Shown: piece after piece, positions 33,027 to 42,642 of the stretch
Layout: every line of letters begins with the position of its first letter
Position numbering within the stretch: the first letter of the stretch is position 1
Source: Sporomusaceae bacterium
Lineage (GTDB): Bacteria; Bacillota; Negativicutes; UBA1444
DNA length: 64,000 nucleotides
Assembly: GCA_018434355.1 (NCBI GenBank)
Contig: JAHDPL010000007.1
Coordinates: 301,557-365,556 of the forward strand
Direction: 5' to 3'
Notes under the pieces: model-generated
What the model was told of the DNA's origin: nothing
What the model saw: only the letters and a program-made list of their open reading frames with translations
Databases searched by the model: none
Program-made: the position numbers and the translations under genes

Positions 33027-34586
33027 TTACTTCGCGTAATCAACGGCTCGCGTTTCGCGGATGACCGTTACCCTGATCTGTCCGGGGTAATCCATATCTG
33101 ATTCAATCTGTTTGACGATATCTTTTGCCAATCGTATCGATGCCAAATCATCGATCTTGTCAGGTTTTACCATGATTCGGACTTCTCGTCCGGCTTGGAT
33201 GGCATAGGACTTGTCTACTCCGTCAAAAGAGTCTGCAATTTCCTCCAGTTTGGTCAGTCGTTTGATGTAACTTTCCAGCGTTTCACGCCGGGCTCCCGGT
33301 CTGGCGGCTGATACCGCATCCGCAGCGGCCACGAGAACCGCCTGGATTGTCTTGGGCTCTTCATCGCCATGATGGGCGACAATCGCATTGATCACTTCGG
33401 CTGATTCCCGGTATTTTTTTGCCAGGTCGCCGCCGATGGTTACATGCGGTCCCTCTACTTCATGGTCAATTGCTTTGCCAATGTCATGCAATAAGCCGGC
33501 CCGTTTGGCCAATGTCACATCAACGCCGAGTTCGGCTGCCATGACGCCTGCCAGATGTGACACCTCAATCGAATGTTTCAGGACGTTTTGACCGTAACTG
33601 GTGCGATACTTCAACCGCCCCAGCAAACGGATGATCTCGGGATGCAGTCCGTGAATACCGGTTTCGAAGGTCGCTTGTTCACCGGCATCTTTGATTCGCT
33701 GTTCGACTTCTTTCTGAGCCTTTTCGACCGTCTCCTCAATTCGGGCCGGGTGAATCCGACCGTCACTGATCAGTTTTTCCAGGGCAAGACGGGCAACTTC
33801 ACGTCGAACCGGGTCAAAGCCGGAAATCAGAATGGCTTCAGGAGTATCATCAATTATCAAATCAATGCCGGTTAATACTTCAAGCGTACGAATGTTTCTG
33901 CCTTCACGACCGATGATGCGCCCCTTCATTTCATCGTTCGGCAAGTTTACCACCGACACGGTGGTTTCTGCCGCGTGATCGGCAGCACAACGCTGGATTG
34001 CCAGCGAAACGATTTCTCGGGCTTTTTTGTCAGCGTCTTCTTTGGCCTGATGCTCCAGGTCTTTGATCAAAATCGCCATTTCGTGGCGGGTTTCCTGTTC
34101 CACGCTATCCAACAGGACTGTTTTTGCCTCTTCCTGGGTCAGTCCGGCCAAACGCTCCAGTTCTGCCACCTGTTTGTCATACAGTTCGTTGATCTGTTCC
34201 TGTTTTGACTCCAGATCCGCATCCCGGCGGGCGATGACTTCTTCTTTTCGTTCGAGCGATTCGATTTTCCGGTCCAGGTTTTCTTCTTTTTGCTGTAAGC
34301 GACGTTCCATGCGTTGGACTTCAGAACGTCTTTCTTTTAGCTCTCGCTCCGTTTCAATACGGAATCGGTGAATCTCTTCCTTGGCTTCAATCAGTGATTC
34401 TTTCTTCTTTGCATCCGCTTGATGTTGCGCATCATCGAGTATTTTGCGAGCAGCTTCTTCCGCGGAAGCAATTTTTGCTTCGGCCAAGCTTTTTCGAGTC
34501 CAGTAACCGGCGGCAATTCCGACCGCGCCGGCAACCAGGGCAATCATGATAAGTTCTACGATAGTGGGTTGCCTCCTCTCCATCAT
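33027..34586 (-). CDS. rny: Ribonuclease Y
   Basis: 519 residues. An N-terminal membrane helix (about 10-28) anchors a long charged coiled coil (about 40-200). The KH domain has [15 protein letters not shown] and the HD domain has [10 protein letters not shown] and [12 protein letters not shown]. RNase Y starts mRNA decay at the membrane. The start is uncertain: ATG-ATG at 34586 lacks an upstream ribosome site, while GAGAGGAGG lies inside the frame, and the next ATG (34547) is some 24 bases after it. Confidence 0.95.
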   Translation of the reverse strand: MMERRQPTIVELIMIALVAGAVGIAAGYWTRKSLAEAKIASAEEAARKILDDAQHQADAKKKESLIEAKEEIHRFRIETERELKERRSEVQRMERRLQQKEENLDRKIESLERKEEVIARRDADLESKQEQINELYDKQVAELERLAGLTQEEAKTVLLDSVEQETRHEMAILIKDLEHQAKEDADKKAREIVSLAIQRCAADHAAETTVSVVNLPNDEMKGRIIGREGRNIRTLEVLTGIDLIIDDTPEAILISGFDPVRREVARLALEKLISDGRIHPARIEETVEKAQKEVEQRIKDAGEQATFETGIHGLHPEIIRLLGRLKYRTSYGQNVLKHSIEVSHLAGVMAAELGVDVTLAKRAGLLHDIGKAIDHEVEGPHVTIGGDLAKKYRESAEVINAIVAHHGDEEPKTIQAVLVAAADAVSAARPGARRETLESYIKRLTKLEEIADSFDGVDKSYAIQAGREVRIMVKPDKIDDLASIRLAKDIVKQIESDMDYPGQIRVTVIRETRAVDYAK

Positions 34587-34598
34587 TACTAGTAAGGG

Positions 34599-34622
34599 AA
34601 AGCCGAGTTCTTACTCGGCTTT
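34599..34622 (-). terminator. Terminator after recX
   Basis: AAAGCCGAG (34599-34607) pairs with CTCGGCTTT (34614-34622) around a 6-base loop. It separates recA-recX from rny; the minus-strand U-tract is short. Confidence 0.7.
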
Positions 34623-34743
34623 TCAAAGTAACCTTGCTTTAATCAAGTTGTCTCGTGTTACAACATGACAGCTTCCGGTCACACGATTGGCGATTTAATT
34701 GTAATTCTTTTTCGAAAAAGTGTCAAGGTTCAGAGCCGCATCA

Positions 34744-35199
34744 CTACTGATGTTTGAGGCATTTCTCAGTTAATCGGTTGAGTATGGGGCGTGAGAAACC
34801 GCGATTGTTTAGAATTCGAACCAATCGGGGATAATTCTCCGGATCAAAGTCGATTCTTTGTTTTTCCAATAAATTTTGCGCCAATTCCCATTCGGTTTCC
34901 ACCGAAAGATATTCTCTTACAGTCTCGGTCGAGACAGGAAGACCCATCAACCGCAGTTTGCCAACAATGGCATGAAGTCCTGCACGCTGTTCACGAATAA
35001 GTTTTTCGATCATGTGGATTTTTAAGCGTTCATCATCGAGATAGTTTTCATTTTTGATGCGATCCAGCGCCATATCGATCTCAGTCATTGAAAAACCACG
35101 CTGTTTAAGTTTGGCACGCAATTCATATTCGGAATGGTCGCGGCGGGCTAGCAAACGGACCGCTGTTGCCAGCGGTCCTTCGTTCTTTGTCATTTTCAT
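34744..35199 (-). CDS. recX: RecA regulator RecX
   Basis: 151 residues with three three-helix repeats. The RecX signature begins [19 protein letters not shown], followed by [17 protein letters not shown] and [20 protein letters not shown]. RecX dampens RecA filaments. The ATG overlaps the recA stop (ATGA), so expression is coupled and under the same SOS promoter. Confidence 0.93.
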   Translation of the reverse strand: MKMTKNEGPLATAVRLLARRDHSEYELRAKLKQRGFSMTEIDMALDRIKNENYLDDERLKIHMIEKLIREQRAGLHAIVGKLRLMGLPVSTETVREYLSVETEWELAQNLLEKQRIDFDPENYPRLVRILNNRGFSRPILNRLTEKCLKHQ

Positions 35200-36236
35200 T
35201 CGCTATCTTCTTCCGTTTCCTCTGTGCTAGCCGGCAAAGCAACCAGCTTGCCCATTGCTGTTTCGCGAATCTTTGCTTCCAGTTCGTCCGCAAGTTGCGG
35301 ATTTTTGCGCAAAAATTCCTTTACGTTTTCCCGGCCCTGACCCAACCGACTATCTTTGTAAGAATACCATGCACCACTCTTGTTGAACAGCTCCATCTCT
35401 GTCGCCAGATCAACAATGTTGCCTTCTCGGGAAATTCCTTCCCCGAAGATGATATCAAACTCTGCCTGACGGAACGGCGGCGCGACTTTGTTTTTGACGA
35501 CCTTTACTCTGGTGCGATTGCCAATGACGACATTGTCGGCTTTGATGCTGTCAATTCGTCGTACATCAAGGCGAACACTGGCGTAGAATTTCAACGCCCG
35601 ACCACCAGTGGTTGTTTCAGGATTGCCAAACATCACACCAACTTTTTCCCGCAATTGGTTGATGAAAATCGTAGTTGTTTTTGATTTTGAAATGATGCCT
35701 GTCAATTTCCGCAGGGCCTGTGACATCAACCTGGCATGCAAGCCAACATGAGAATCACCCATGTCGCCTTCTATTTCTGCTTTGGGGACCAATGCAGCGA
35801 CCGAGTCGACAACAATTACATCAATGGCGCCGCTGCGCACCAACGCATCGGCGATTTCCAGCGCCTGTTCACCGTAATCAGGCTGGGAAATCAGTAAATT
35901 ATCAATATCTACACCCAGTTTTCTTGCATACATCGGGTCCAAGGCGTGTTCGGCGTCGATAAAGGCAGCGACGCCGCCTGCGCGTTGAGCTTGCGCGATG
36001 ATTTGCAGCGACACCGTCGTTTTCCCGGAAGATTCCGGGCCAAAAATCTCTACCACGCGACCGCGGGGAACCCCGCCGATGCCTAGCGCGATGTCTAAGC
36101 CCAGTGACCCGGTCGGGATGAAATCCACATTGGTTCGTGATGCAGCTTCGCCTAACTTCCAAATCGATCCTTTGCCAAAATCCTTCTCGATCTGATGCAG
36201 CGCGCTGTCCAGGGCTTTACTTTTTTCTTTGTCCAT
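35196..36236 (-). CDS. recA: Recombinase RecA
   Basis: 346 residues from the ATG at 36236 behind AGGAGG. Walker A is GPESSGKTT and Walker B is [12 protein letters not shown]. The LexA co-protease/DNA loop regions include the [20 protein letters not shown] stretch and [20 protein letters not shown]. It performs strand exchange and triggers LexA self-cleavage. Its promoter contains a LexA box. Confidence 0.99.
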   Translation of the reverse strand: MDKEKSKALDSALHQIEKDFGKGSIWKLGEAASRTNVDFIPTGSLGLDIALGIGGVPRGRVVEIFGPESSGKTTVSLQIIAQAQRAGGVAAFIDAEHALDPMYARKLGVDIDNLLISQPDYGEQALEIADALVRSGAIDVIVVDSVAALVPKAEIEGDMGDSHVGLHARLMSQALRKLTGIISKSKTTTIFINQLREKVGVMFGNPETTTGGRALKFYASVRLDVRRIDSIKADNVVIGNRTRVKVVKNKVAPPFRQAEFDIIFGEGISREGNIVDLATEMELFNKSGAWYSYKDSRLGQGRENVKEFLRKNPQLADELEAKIRETAMGKLVALPASTEETEEDSE

Positions 36237-36279
36237 GAGATGGCCTCCTCTTTTGAGTGACACTTAATGGCTCAATGTC

Positions 36280-36308
36280 ATTATACAAACATATGTTCTT
36301 GTAGTCAA
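36280..36308 (-). promoter_or_regulatory. recA promoter with LexA box in the spacer
   Basis: Minus strand: TTGACT (36308-36303), 17-base spacer, TATAAT (36285-36280). The spacer contains GAACATATGTTT (36298-36287), a match to the Gram-positive LexA consensus, so LexA binding would block polymerase directly. Confidence 0.92.
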
Positions 36309-36322
36309 CGGAAAGCCTAAAA

Positions 36323-37567
36323 TTATTTTATTTTTTGCAAATATCGACGCAACAGATCCAGCGCGGAATTTACCGCCCGGGTTTTGATTGCGCTGCGCTG
36401 GCCGGAAAAATGCTCTTCTTCCACAATGATGCCTTGCTGTCCGGCAACTGCCAAATATACCAGTCCGACTGGTTTTTCATCGCTACCGCCGTCTGGTCCG
36501 GCGATGCCGGTGATGCCGATACCGATATCTGCTGCAAATCTGCCGCGGATGCCTTGAGCCATTTCCGTTGCGGTTTCTTGGCTGACAGCTCCGTGTTTTT
36601 GCAATGTCTCCGGGGCCACGCCGACCAGTTCCGTCTTGATCCTGTTGTCATAGCATACTATAGAACCGATCAAATATGCTGAACTGCCGGGCACATCGGT
36701 CAATTTGGCCGTAGCCCCGCCGCCGGTGCAAGATTCCGCCAGGGCGACAGTCAGTTCGCGGCGGCGCAGTTCTTCACCAACAACCTGTTCAAGCGATTGT
36801 TCGTCCATGCCAAAAACATATTCCTCGATATGTTCGCGTAATGAAGCTTCCAGTTCGGCTATCAGGGCTCTTGCGGCATCTTCCGAGTCCGCTTTGGCGG
36901 TAAGGCGGACATGTATTTCGCCGCTACGGGCCAATAGAGCGATTGTCGGATTTTTTTGCGCCAGGATGAACTGGCGGATACGTTCTTCCAGTATCGATTC
37001 GCCAATGCCAAAAGTGCGCAATACTTTGGAAATAATGACGCCTTGTCCGCCAAAACGGTTAGTTAAATAAGGTAGAATAGAGTTTTCGAACATGTGTTCC
37101 AATTCTGCCGGTGGTCCCGGCAAATGAATGATTGTTTTTTCGCCATGTTCAATGATTACGCCAGGCGCAGTGCCACGATGATTCGTCACCACGATCGCGC
37201 CTGTTGGCATCATTGCCTGACGCAGATTGTTGTTGGTCATTGTCAGATGTCGTCGCTTGAAAAACGCTTGGATATGTTCGACACTTGGTTCATGCAGCTG
37301 CAAATCGCGTCCTAAAAGCTCGGCGGATACTTCCTTGGTGATGTCTCCTTGTGTGGGACCCAGACCACCGCTGGTAATCACGATATCAGCCCGCTCCAAC
37401 GCAATCGAAAACACACTCGCCATGCGGCGTCGATTATCGCCAACCGTTGTCTGATACACTGCGTCAAAGCCAAGTTCGTTAAGTTTTCGGGCCAGGTATG
37501 GCGCATTTGTATTGACGATTTGTCCTAGCAGCAATTCTGTGCCGGTACTGACTATTTCAACAATCAT
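36323..37567 (-). CDS. cinA: CinA family protein (competence/damage-inducible; NMN deamidase domain)
   Basis: 414 residues. The N-terminal molybdopterin-binding-like domain (EIVSTGTELLLGQIVNTN, VITSGGLGPTQGDIT, PGPPAELEHMF) is joined to a C-terminal CinA domain (ALAESCTGGGATAKLTDVPG, GIAGPDGG) that deamidates NMN in pyridine-nucleotide salvage. It precedes recA, the same order as in streptococcal and other Firmicute cinA-recA loci. recA has its own promoter here. Confidence 0.95.
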   Translation of the reverse strand: MIVEIVSTGTELLLGQIVNTNAPYLARKLNELGFDAVYQTTVGDNRRRMASVFSIALERADIVITSGGLGPTQGDITKEVSAELLGRDLQLHEPSVEHIQAFFKRRHLTMTNNNLRQAMMPTGAIVVTNHRGTAPGVIIEHGEKTIIHLPGPPAELEHMFENSILPYLTNRFGGQGVIISKVLRTFGIGESILEERIRQFILAQKNPTIALLARSGEIHVRLTAKADSEDAARALIAELEASLREHIEEYVFGMDEQSLEQVVGEELRRRELTVALAESCTGGGATAKLTDVPGSSAYLIGSIVCYDNRIKTELVGVAPETLQKHGAVSQETATEMAQGIRGRFAADIGIGITGIAGPDGGSDEKPVGLVYLAVAGQQGIIVEEEHFSGQRSAIKTRAVNSALDLLRRYLQKIK

Positions 37568-37594
37568 GATTGTTCCCTGTCCTTTCTCAGTTTG

Positions 37595-38923
37595 CTATTC
37601 GATGACTTCGGCCATCCGGTCATAGCAAAACCCCTGTAGGATGCGAATAGTGACAAATGCACCGACCGCAATGGTCGCTGCATTTTCAATATACACGGTT
37701 CCGTCAATATCCGGTGCTTCCCGACCGGTACGCCCATAAGCCAGTGAAGGGTCATCGGCGTCATGCGCTTCCACGATTGCATCATAGGCTTTTCCTTCGG
37801 CAGCCTGGTTGATTTCTTGCGAGATCGCCGCCTGAACTGCCATCAGGTCGTCATAACGGTCTGCTTTAACATCTTCGTCGATTTGATCGGCAAATCCGGC
37901 AGCGGCAGTGCCTTCTTCCGGCGAATAAATAAAAACTCCCACGTGGTCCAGGCGCTTTGTTTCGATAAAATCGCGCAGATCCTGAAAATGCGCCTCGGTT
38001 TCACCAGGCAGGCCGACAATGAACGTGGTCCGGATCGCTACATCTGGCATGGCGCTGCGCAGGTTGGCAATCAATTTTTCAATATCCCTGCGGCGGTCCG
38101 GTCTTCGCATGGCTCGTAGCAAGTCGTCATGCACATGCTGCAGTGGAATATCGACATATTTACAGATTTTTGGTTCAGTGGCCATCAGTTGGATTAGTTC
38201 CGCTGAAAAATTCTTAGGATAGCTATATAGAAGCCGCAACCAAAATCGTCCTTCAATCGAGCATAGTTCTTTCAACAAATCGACCAAACGCGGTCGTCCA
38301 TATAAATCGATTCCGTAACTAGTGGTATCTTGGGCGACCAAATTGATTTCCCTGACTCCTTCAGCGACCAAACGGGACACTTCCTGCCGGATCGATTCGA
38401 TTGTGCGGCTAACCAGCGGTCCGCGTATTTGCGGGATGGCGCAGAAAGCGCAGCTGTGATTGCAGCCTTCGGCAATCTTTACATAGGCCAGATAAGATGG
38501 CGTGGATCTCATCCTCGGCATCGAGGCGTCAGGCAAGATCGAATTGCCTTCGGCAAAGATCGTACGCATGCCCTGCAAAGCGGTTTGAATTGCTTCTGGC
38601 AAGCGATTCCAGGCGCCGGTTCCAACAATGGCGTCAACTTCAGGCAACTCGTTCATCAGGTCGCCGCTATAGCGCTGCCCGAGGCAACCCGCCAATACCA
38701 ATACCCGACAAGCGCCGGTTTGTTTATATTCTGCCAAACGCAAAACAGCGTCAATCGATTCCTTTTTTGCCGATTCGATAAAACCACAAGAGTTTACAAT
38801 CAGTACTTCAGCCTGGTCGAGTTCGTCGGTGGCGACAAAACCGGCCTCGCGTAGCGCTCCCAGCATCAACTCCGAGTCCACAAGATTCTTTGAACACCCT
38901 AGACTGACTAAGCCAATTTTCAC
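37595..38923 (-). CDS. rimO: Ribosomal protein S12 methylthiotransferase RimO
   Basis: 442 residues with a GTG start behind AAGGAG. N-terminal cysteines are in SLGCSKNLVDSELMLG, NSCGF and LAGCLGQRY. The radical SAM motif is CNHSCAFCAIPQIRG. A TRAM domain ends the protein. RimO adds a methylthio group to an Asp of ribosomal protein S12. It lies 27 bases before cinA in the same direction and is a paralogue of miaB at 28604. Confidence 0.96.
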   Translation of the reverse strand: MKIGLVSLGCSKNLVDSELMLGALREAGFVATDELDQAEVLIVNSCGFIESAKKESIDAVLRLAEYKQTGACRVLVLAGCLGQRYSGDLMNELPEVDAIVGTGAWNRLPEAIQTALQGMRTIFAEGNSILPDASMPRMRSTPSYLAYVKIAEGCNHSCAFCAIPQIRGPLVSRTIESIRQEVSRLVAEGVREINLVAQDTTSYGIDLYGRPRLVDLLKELCSIEGRFWLRLLYSYPKNFSAELIQLMATEPKICKYVDIPLQHVHDDLLRAMRRPDRRRDIEKLIANLRSAMPDVAIRTTFIVGLPGETEAHFQDLRDFIETKRLDHVGVFIYSPEEGTAAAGFADQIDEDVKADRYDDLMAVQAAISQEINQAAEGKAYDAIVEAHDADDPSLAYGRTGREAPDIDGTVYIENAATIAVGAFVTIRILQGFCYDRMAEVIE

Positions 38924-38946
38924 AAAGCTTACTCCTTTTTGATTTT

Positions 38947-40815
38947 TTATTTGCGTGGTCGCTTCGGCTTATGCGATGCAACCGCTGTTTTTGCAGCTGT
39001 CTTTGCAATCGGACGCTCCGGACGGAGCAGACATTTGGGACCAAAGCCGATCAAATCGTTGCGGCCGGCTTTGCGTAACGCTTGCGCGACGATTCGTCTG
39101 TTTTTGGGGTGACGAAATTGCAGTAAGGCCCGCTGTGCTTGCCGGTGTTCCGGTGTCTTGGCAACAAATATCGATTTGCCTGTCAGTGGATGAATCCCTG
39201 TATAGTACATCGCCGTGGACAGGCTGCCGGGCGTAGGGATGAATTCCTGAACCTGTTCGGGGTGATAGCCAATATCACGAAGGAATTCGGCCAGCTCGAT
39301 CGCGTCTTCAACGGTACTGCCAGGGTGGGAGCACATCAGGTATGGAACCAGATATTGTTCTTTGCTCAACCTTTCGTTTTCCTGGCGAAACGCCGTCAAA
39401 AACCGCAGAAAAACTTCTTTGCCCGACTTTTGCATCGCTTCGATCACCGGTCCGGCGACATGTTCCGGCGCTACTTTCAACTGACCGCTGACATGATGCT
39501 CGCACAGCTCCCGCAAAAAATCACGGTGCTTTCCTGCCAACAAATAGTCATAACGGATTCCGGAACGGATGAACACCTTTTTGATACCGGGCAATGTCCG
39601 CAATTCCCGCAACAATCCCAGATAATCGGAATGGTCGGTATCGAGATGTGGACAGGGTTTGGGAAACAGACACTGGCGTTCCCGGCAAGTGCCCTGTTTA
39701 AGTTGCTTGCTGCAGGCAGGATGCCGGAAGTTGGCTGTGGGTCCGCCAACGTCATGGATGTATCCTTTAAAAGATGGTAACCGGGTAAATAGTTGCGCTT
39801 CCTGCAGGATGGACTTGCGGCTGCGCTGCTGGATGATGCGTCCCTGGTGGGAACCGATGGCGCAGAAGGAGCAGGCGCCAAAACAACCGCGATGGCTGGT
39901 GATGCTGAACTGAACCTCTTCGATCGCCGGAACGCCGCCCGCATTGTCGTAGTCGGGGTGCCAGGTCCGTTCATACGGCAAAGAATAAATCCGGTCCATT
40001 TCTTTCGTATCCAGCGGCAATGCCGGGATGTTTTGCACCAAGAACCGTTCGCCATGCTGTTGAACAATCGGTCGCCCGCGAATCGGGTCCTGCTCCAGGT
40101 ACTGCGTTTTAAATGCCGCGGCATAGTCGATCTTGTTGGCAGATACTTGCTCATAGGAAGCAACTTCCAGCGAATCTGCCGGCAAATCTCCCCTGTCGCC
40201 CGTCAACCAGCAGGTGCCGTTCACATCATGAATCTCACGGATCGATAGCCCCTGGTTCAATTTTTCGGCAATCGATACAATCTGTCGCTCTCCCATACCG
40301 TGTATCAGCAAGTCGGCGCGACTATCAACCAGGATGGAGCGGCGCACCGAGTCCGACCAATAATCATAGTGGGCAAACCGGCGCAAGCTGGCCTCGATTC
40401 CACCGATGATCACCGGAATATCCGGCCAGCATTCGCGGATACGGTTGGCATAGACGATTGTAGCCCGATCGGGCCTCAAGCCCGCTCTGCCGCCAGGTGA
40501 ATAAGAGTCTGTGCTACGGATTTTTTTTGCTGCGGTAAATTTGTTGAGCATGGAATCCAGGTTGCCTGCCGAAATCAGCACACCCAGGCGTGGACGCCCC
40601 AGTTGCTTAAAGTCGGCAGTGCTTTGCCAATTGGGTTGTGCGATGATTCCCACACGAAAACCAGCTTTCTCCAGCAAACGGGTAATGATTGCCGGACCAA
40701 AGCTGGGGTGATCAACATATGCGTCTCCGCTGATAAACAGAAAATCGAGCTGCGTCCAACCCCGGTCCACCATGTCTGCACGTGAAACCGGTAAAAAGCC
40801 CCGTTTGGTTTTCAC
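38947..40815 (-). CDS. ygiQ: YgiQ family radical SAM protein
   Basis: 622 residues from a GTG. The N-terminal part has FLPVSRADMVDRGW and FLFISGDAYVDHPSFG; the radical SAM cluster is in HRGCFGACSFCAIGSHQG. A C-terminal segment has GPKCLLRPERP and a basic tail. The family is conserved but of unknown function. It begins 1 base after the rodZ-like stop, so the two are co-transcribed. Confidence 0.93.
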   Translation of the reverse strand: MKTKRGFLPVSRADMVDRGWTQLDFLFISGDAYVDHPSFGPAIITRLLEKAGFRVGIIAQPNWQSTADFKQLGRPRLGVLISAGNLDSMLNKFTAAKKIRSTDSYSPGGRAGLRPDRATIVYANRIRECWPDIPVIIGGIEASLRRFAHYDYWSDSVRRSILVDSRADLLIHGMGERQIVSIAEKLNQGLSIREIHDVNGTCWLTGDRGDLPADSLEVASYEQVSANKIDYAAAFKTQYLEQDPIRGRPIVQQHGERFLVQNIPALPLDTKEMDRIYSLPYERTWHPDYDNAGGVPAIEEVQFSITSHRGCFGACSFCAIGSHQGRIIQQRSRKSILQEAQLFTRLPSFKGYIHDVGGPTANFRHPACSKQLKQGTCRERQCLFPKPCPHLDTDHSDYLGLLRELRTLPGIKKVFIRSGIRYDYLLAGKHRDFLRELCEHHVSGQLKVAPEHVAGPVIEAMQKSGKEVFLRFLTAFRQENERLSKEQYLVPYLMCSHPGSTVEDAIELAEFLRDIGYHPEQVQEFIPTPGSLSTAMYYTGIHPLTGKSIFVAKTPEHRQAQRALLQFRHPKNRRIVAQALRKAGRNDLIGFGPKCLLRPERPIAKTAAKTAVASHKPKRPRK

Positions 40816-40816
40816 G

Positions 40817-41575
40817 TTAAGGCTTGACCGGCGGAGCGGTGAACGTTTTAACGACTACATCGCCGCGTTCGCCGATTTTTCCGACCGGTTGTCCGTTAAA
40901 AGTCAATTCAACTGCAGCTGCATTGCCAAAATTAACGACGATTTGTCGATCGGCCTGCCAGGTCAGGACTTCATCCAGTTTTGGCACCCCTTCATAAATT
41001 GACTTGCCGTCGGCAATCACCGAAGTCCAGCACCGGTCGCTGTAGCGCGCCAGCAAGGTTATCGGTCGGTTAGTGGCAGGCAGTGCGGTTGGTTGCACGA
41101 CTACCTGAGTCGGAGCGGTCGGTTGTGTCGCAGGAATAACAGCAGGTTTAACAGCAGGTGCGATTGTTTGGGGAGCCGCAGCAGGTGCGGCAGGAGAGGA
41201 TTGTTGCCATACATACAGTCCCCAGGCCGATAGAGCCAGTAATAGAACGATTATCAACGAACTGATGATTTGCCGGTGGGAACTTTTTTTGCGTGAGGAT
41301 TCGATTTTTTCCACAACGGTCGGCGTTGCAGTCACGGTCTCATTATGCAAAGAGTCATTGTAGAGCTGCACAAGGTGAGCTCCGTCAAGTCCCAGATAGT
41401 TTCCGTAATTTCGAATAAACCCTTTGACATATACGTCGCCAGGCAATACAGAATATCGCCCCTCTTCCAATGCTTGCAGATACGCAGCACGGATTCCGGT
41501 CGTATGTTCCACATCAACGATTTCGAGACCTTTCTTTTTACGCTCGCTGGCAAGCAGGTTGCCAATCATGTCCAT
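40817..41575 (-). CDS. rodZ: RodZ-like helix-turn-helix membrane protein (HTH_25 and DUF4115)
   Basis: 252 residues. The N-terminal helix-turn-helix (about 5-70: LEIVDVEHTTGIRAAYLQAL) faces the cytoplasm. A membrane helix at about 103-122 follows, then an Ala/Pro/Thr-rich linker and an external DUF4115 beta domain (RCWTSVIADGKSIYEG). RodZ links MreB to the cell-wall machinery. It is somewhat shorter than E. coli RodZ but of normal Firmicute size. Confidence 0.85.
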   Translation of the reverse strand: MDMIGNLLASERKKKGLEIVDVEHTTGIRAAYLQALEEGRYSVLPGDVYVKGFIRNYGNYLGLDGAHLVQLYNDSLHNETVTATPTVVEKIESSRKKSSHRQIISSLIIVLLLALSAWGLYVWQQSSPAAPAAAPQTIAPAVKPAVIPATQPTAPTQVVVQPTALPATNRPITLLARYSDRCWTSVIADGKSIYEGVPKLDEVLTWQADRQIVVNFGNAAAVELTFNGQPVGKIGERGDVVVKTFTAPPVKP

Positions 41576-41583
41576 ATCACTCT

Positions 41584-42633
41584 CTACCCCCTCGTCAGAC
41601 GCTCAACGTGTTTTGCGATCAGGTCGGCAGCAATTGACAGGTCTTCACCGTCCACCACCAGTTCAAATTGTTCAGCGGTCGCAGTTTCATACCCGTATAA
41701 AGGATCGTAATACCCCTCTAAAAGTGTTTCGGTAACCGATAATAAATTCCCTGCTGCATAATCGGACAATAATTGCGAGATTCGTTTTTTGCCCAGTTTT
41801 TTCCCCAGTGATGCAATGCTGGCTACGATTTCGGAACTGTTGCCTCCCGCGCTGTCGGTATATTCTTCAATCAGTCGGCGAGCCCTGGTTTGGCGACTGG
41901 CCTGAACCAACACCTTTCGCGCAGATTGCATGGCTGCATGCAACGGATCCGGCAGATAAACATTCCCCACCCTTTTGCTTTCGCATTCTATAAACAATAA
42001 GGGTTTCTTATTCAGATCAGTCAACGTCTGCAGCAACACCGCATCAAAGTTTTGCGCGGTAGCCGGCTTACCCAGACCAACATGGCCGAAGGCCGATCCG
42101 CGATGATTTGCCAACCCTTCCAGATCGATCACCGGCAGGCCGCGTTTCGCGAGCTTTTGTAACAACGTCGTTTTGCCGACGCCGGTTGAGCCACAGAGCA
42201 CAAACAATTGCGGTTGCAGTGAGAATGCTGCCAATGCATCCTGCACATATCGTCGATAAGCTTTGTAACCACCCTGCAACTGTGCACCATGAATTCCCAT
42301 CAGCTCAAGAATCGTCAACAGGGATTTTGAACGCATACCTCCGCGCCAACAATACACTACAAGCGATGCGTTCGGATTGGCGCTTGTAAGATCACCAATT
42401 CGTTCGACCATGTCCGCTAACTTTCCTGAGACGATTTCCAGGCCTTTGCGCTTGGCCGGCTCCGGGCCGATTTGTTTGTAAAGGGTACCTACGATGGCGC
42501 GTTCATCGTTTTCCAATAGCGGCACATTTACTGCGCCGGGAATATGCCCTTGTTCGTATTCCGCCGGCGAACGCGTGTCAATCAATATAGAACGCGGCAG
42601 GGCGAGCGCCTGTTCTATTGCTATTACTTGCAT
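41584..42633 (-). CDS. mnmH: tRNA 2-selenouridine synthase
   Basis: 349 residues. The rhodanese domain (about 1-130) has the catalytic Cys95 in VVYCWRGGMRS. A P-loop domain follows with CGSTGVGKTTLLQ (about 147-158). The enzyme replaces sulfur with selenium at U34 of tRNAs, via a geranylated intermediate, using selenophosphate. Its presence implies selenium metabolism (selD elsewhere). It lies 9 bases before the rodZ-like gene. Confidence 0.93.
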   Translation of the reverse strand: MQVIAIEQALALPRSILIDTRSPAEYEQGHIPGAVNVPLLENDERAIVGTLYKQIGPEPAKRKGLEIVSGKLADMVERIGDLTSANPNASLVVYCWRGGMRSKSLLTILELMGIHGAQLQGGYKAYRRYVQDALAAFSLQPQLFVLCGSTGVGKTTLLQKLAKRGLPVIDLEGLANHRGSAFGHVGLGKPATAQNFDAVLLQTLTDLNKKPLLFIECESKRVGNVYLPDPLHAAMQSARKVLVQASRQTRARRLIEEYTDSAGGNSSEIVASIASLGKKLGKKRISQLLSDYAAGNLLSVTETLLEGYYDPLYGYETATAEQFELVVDGEDLSIAADLIAKHVERLTRG

Positions 42634-42642
42634 TATTTTCCC

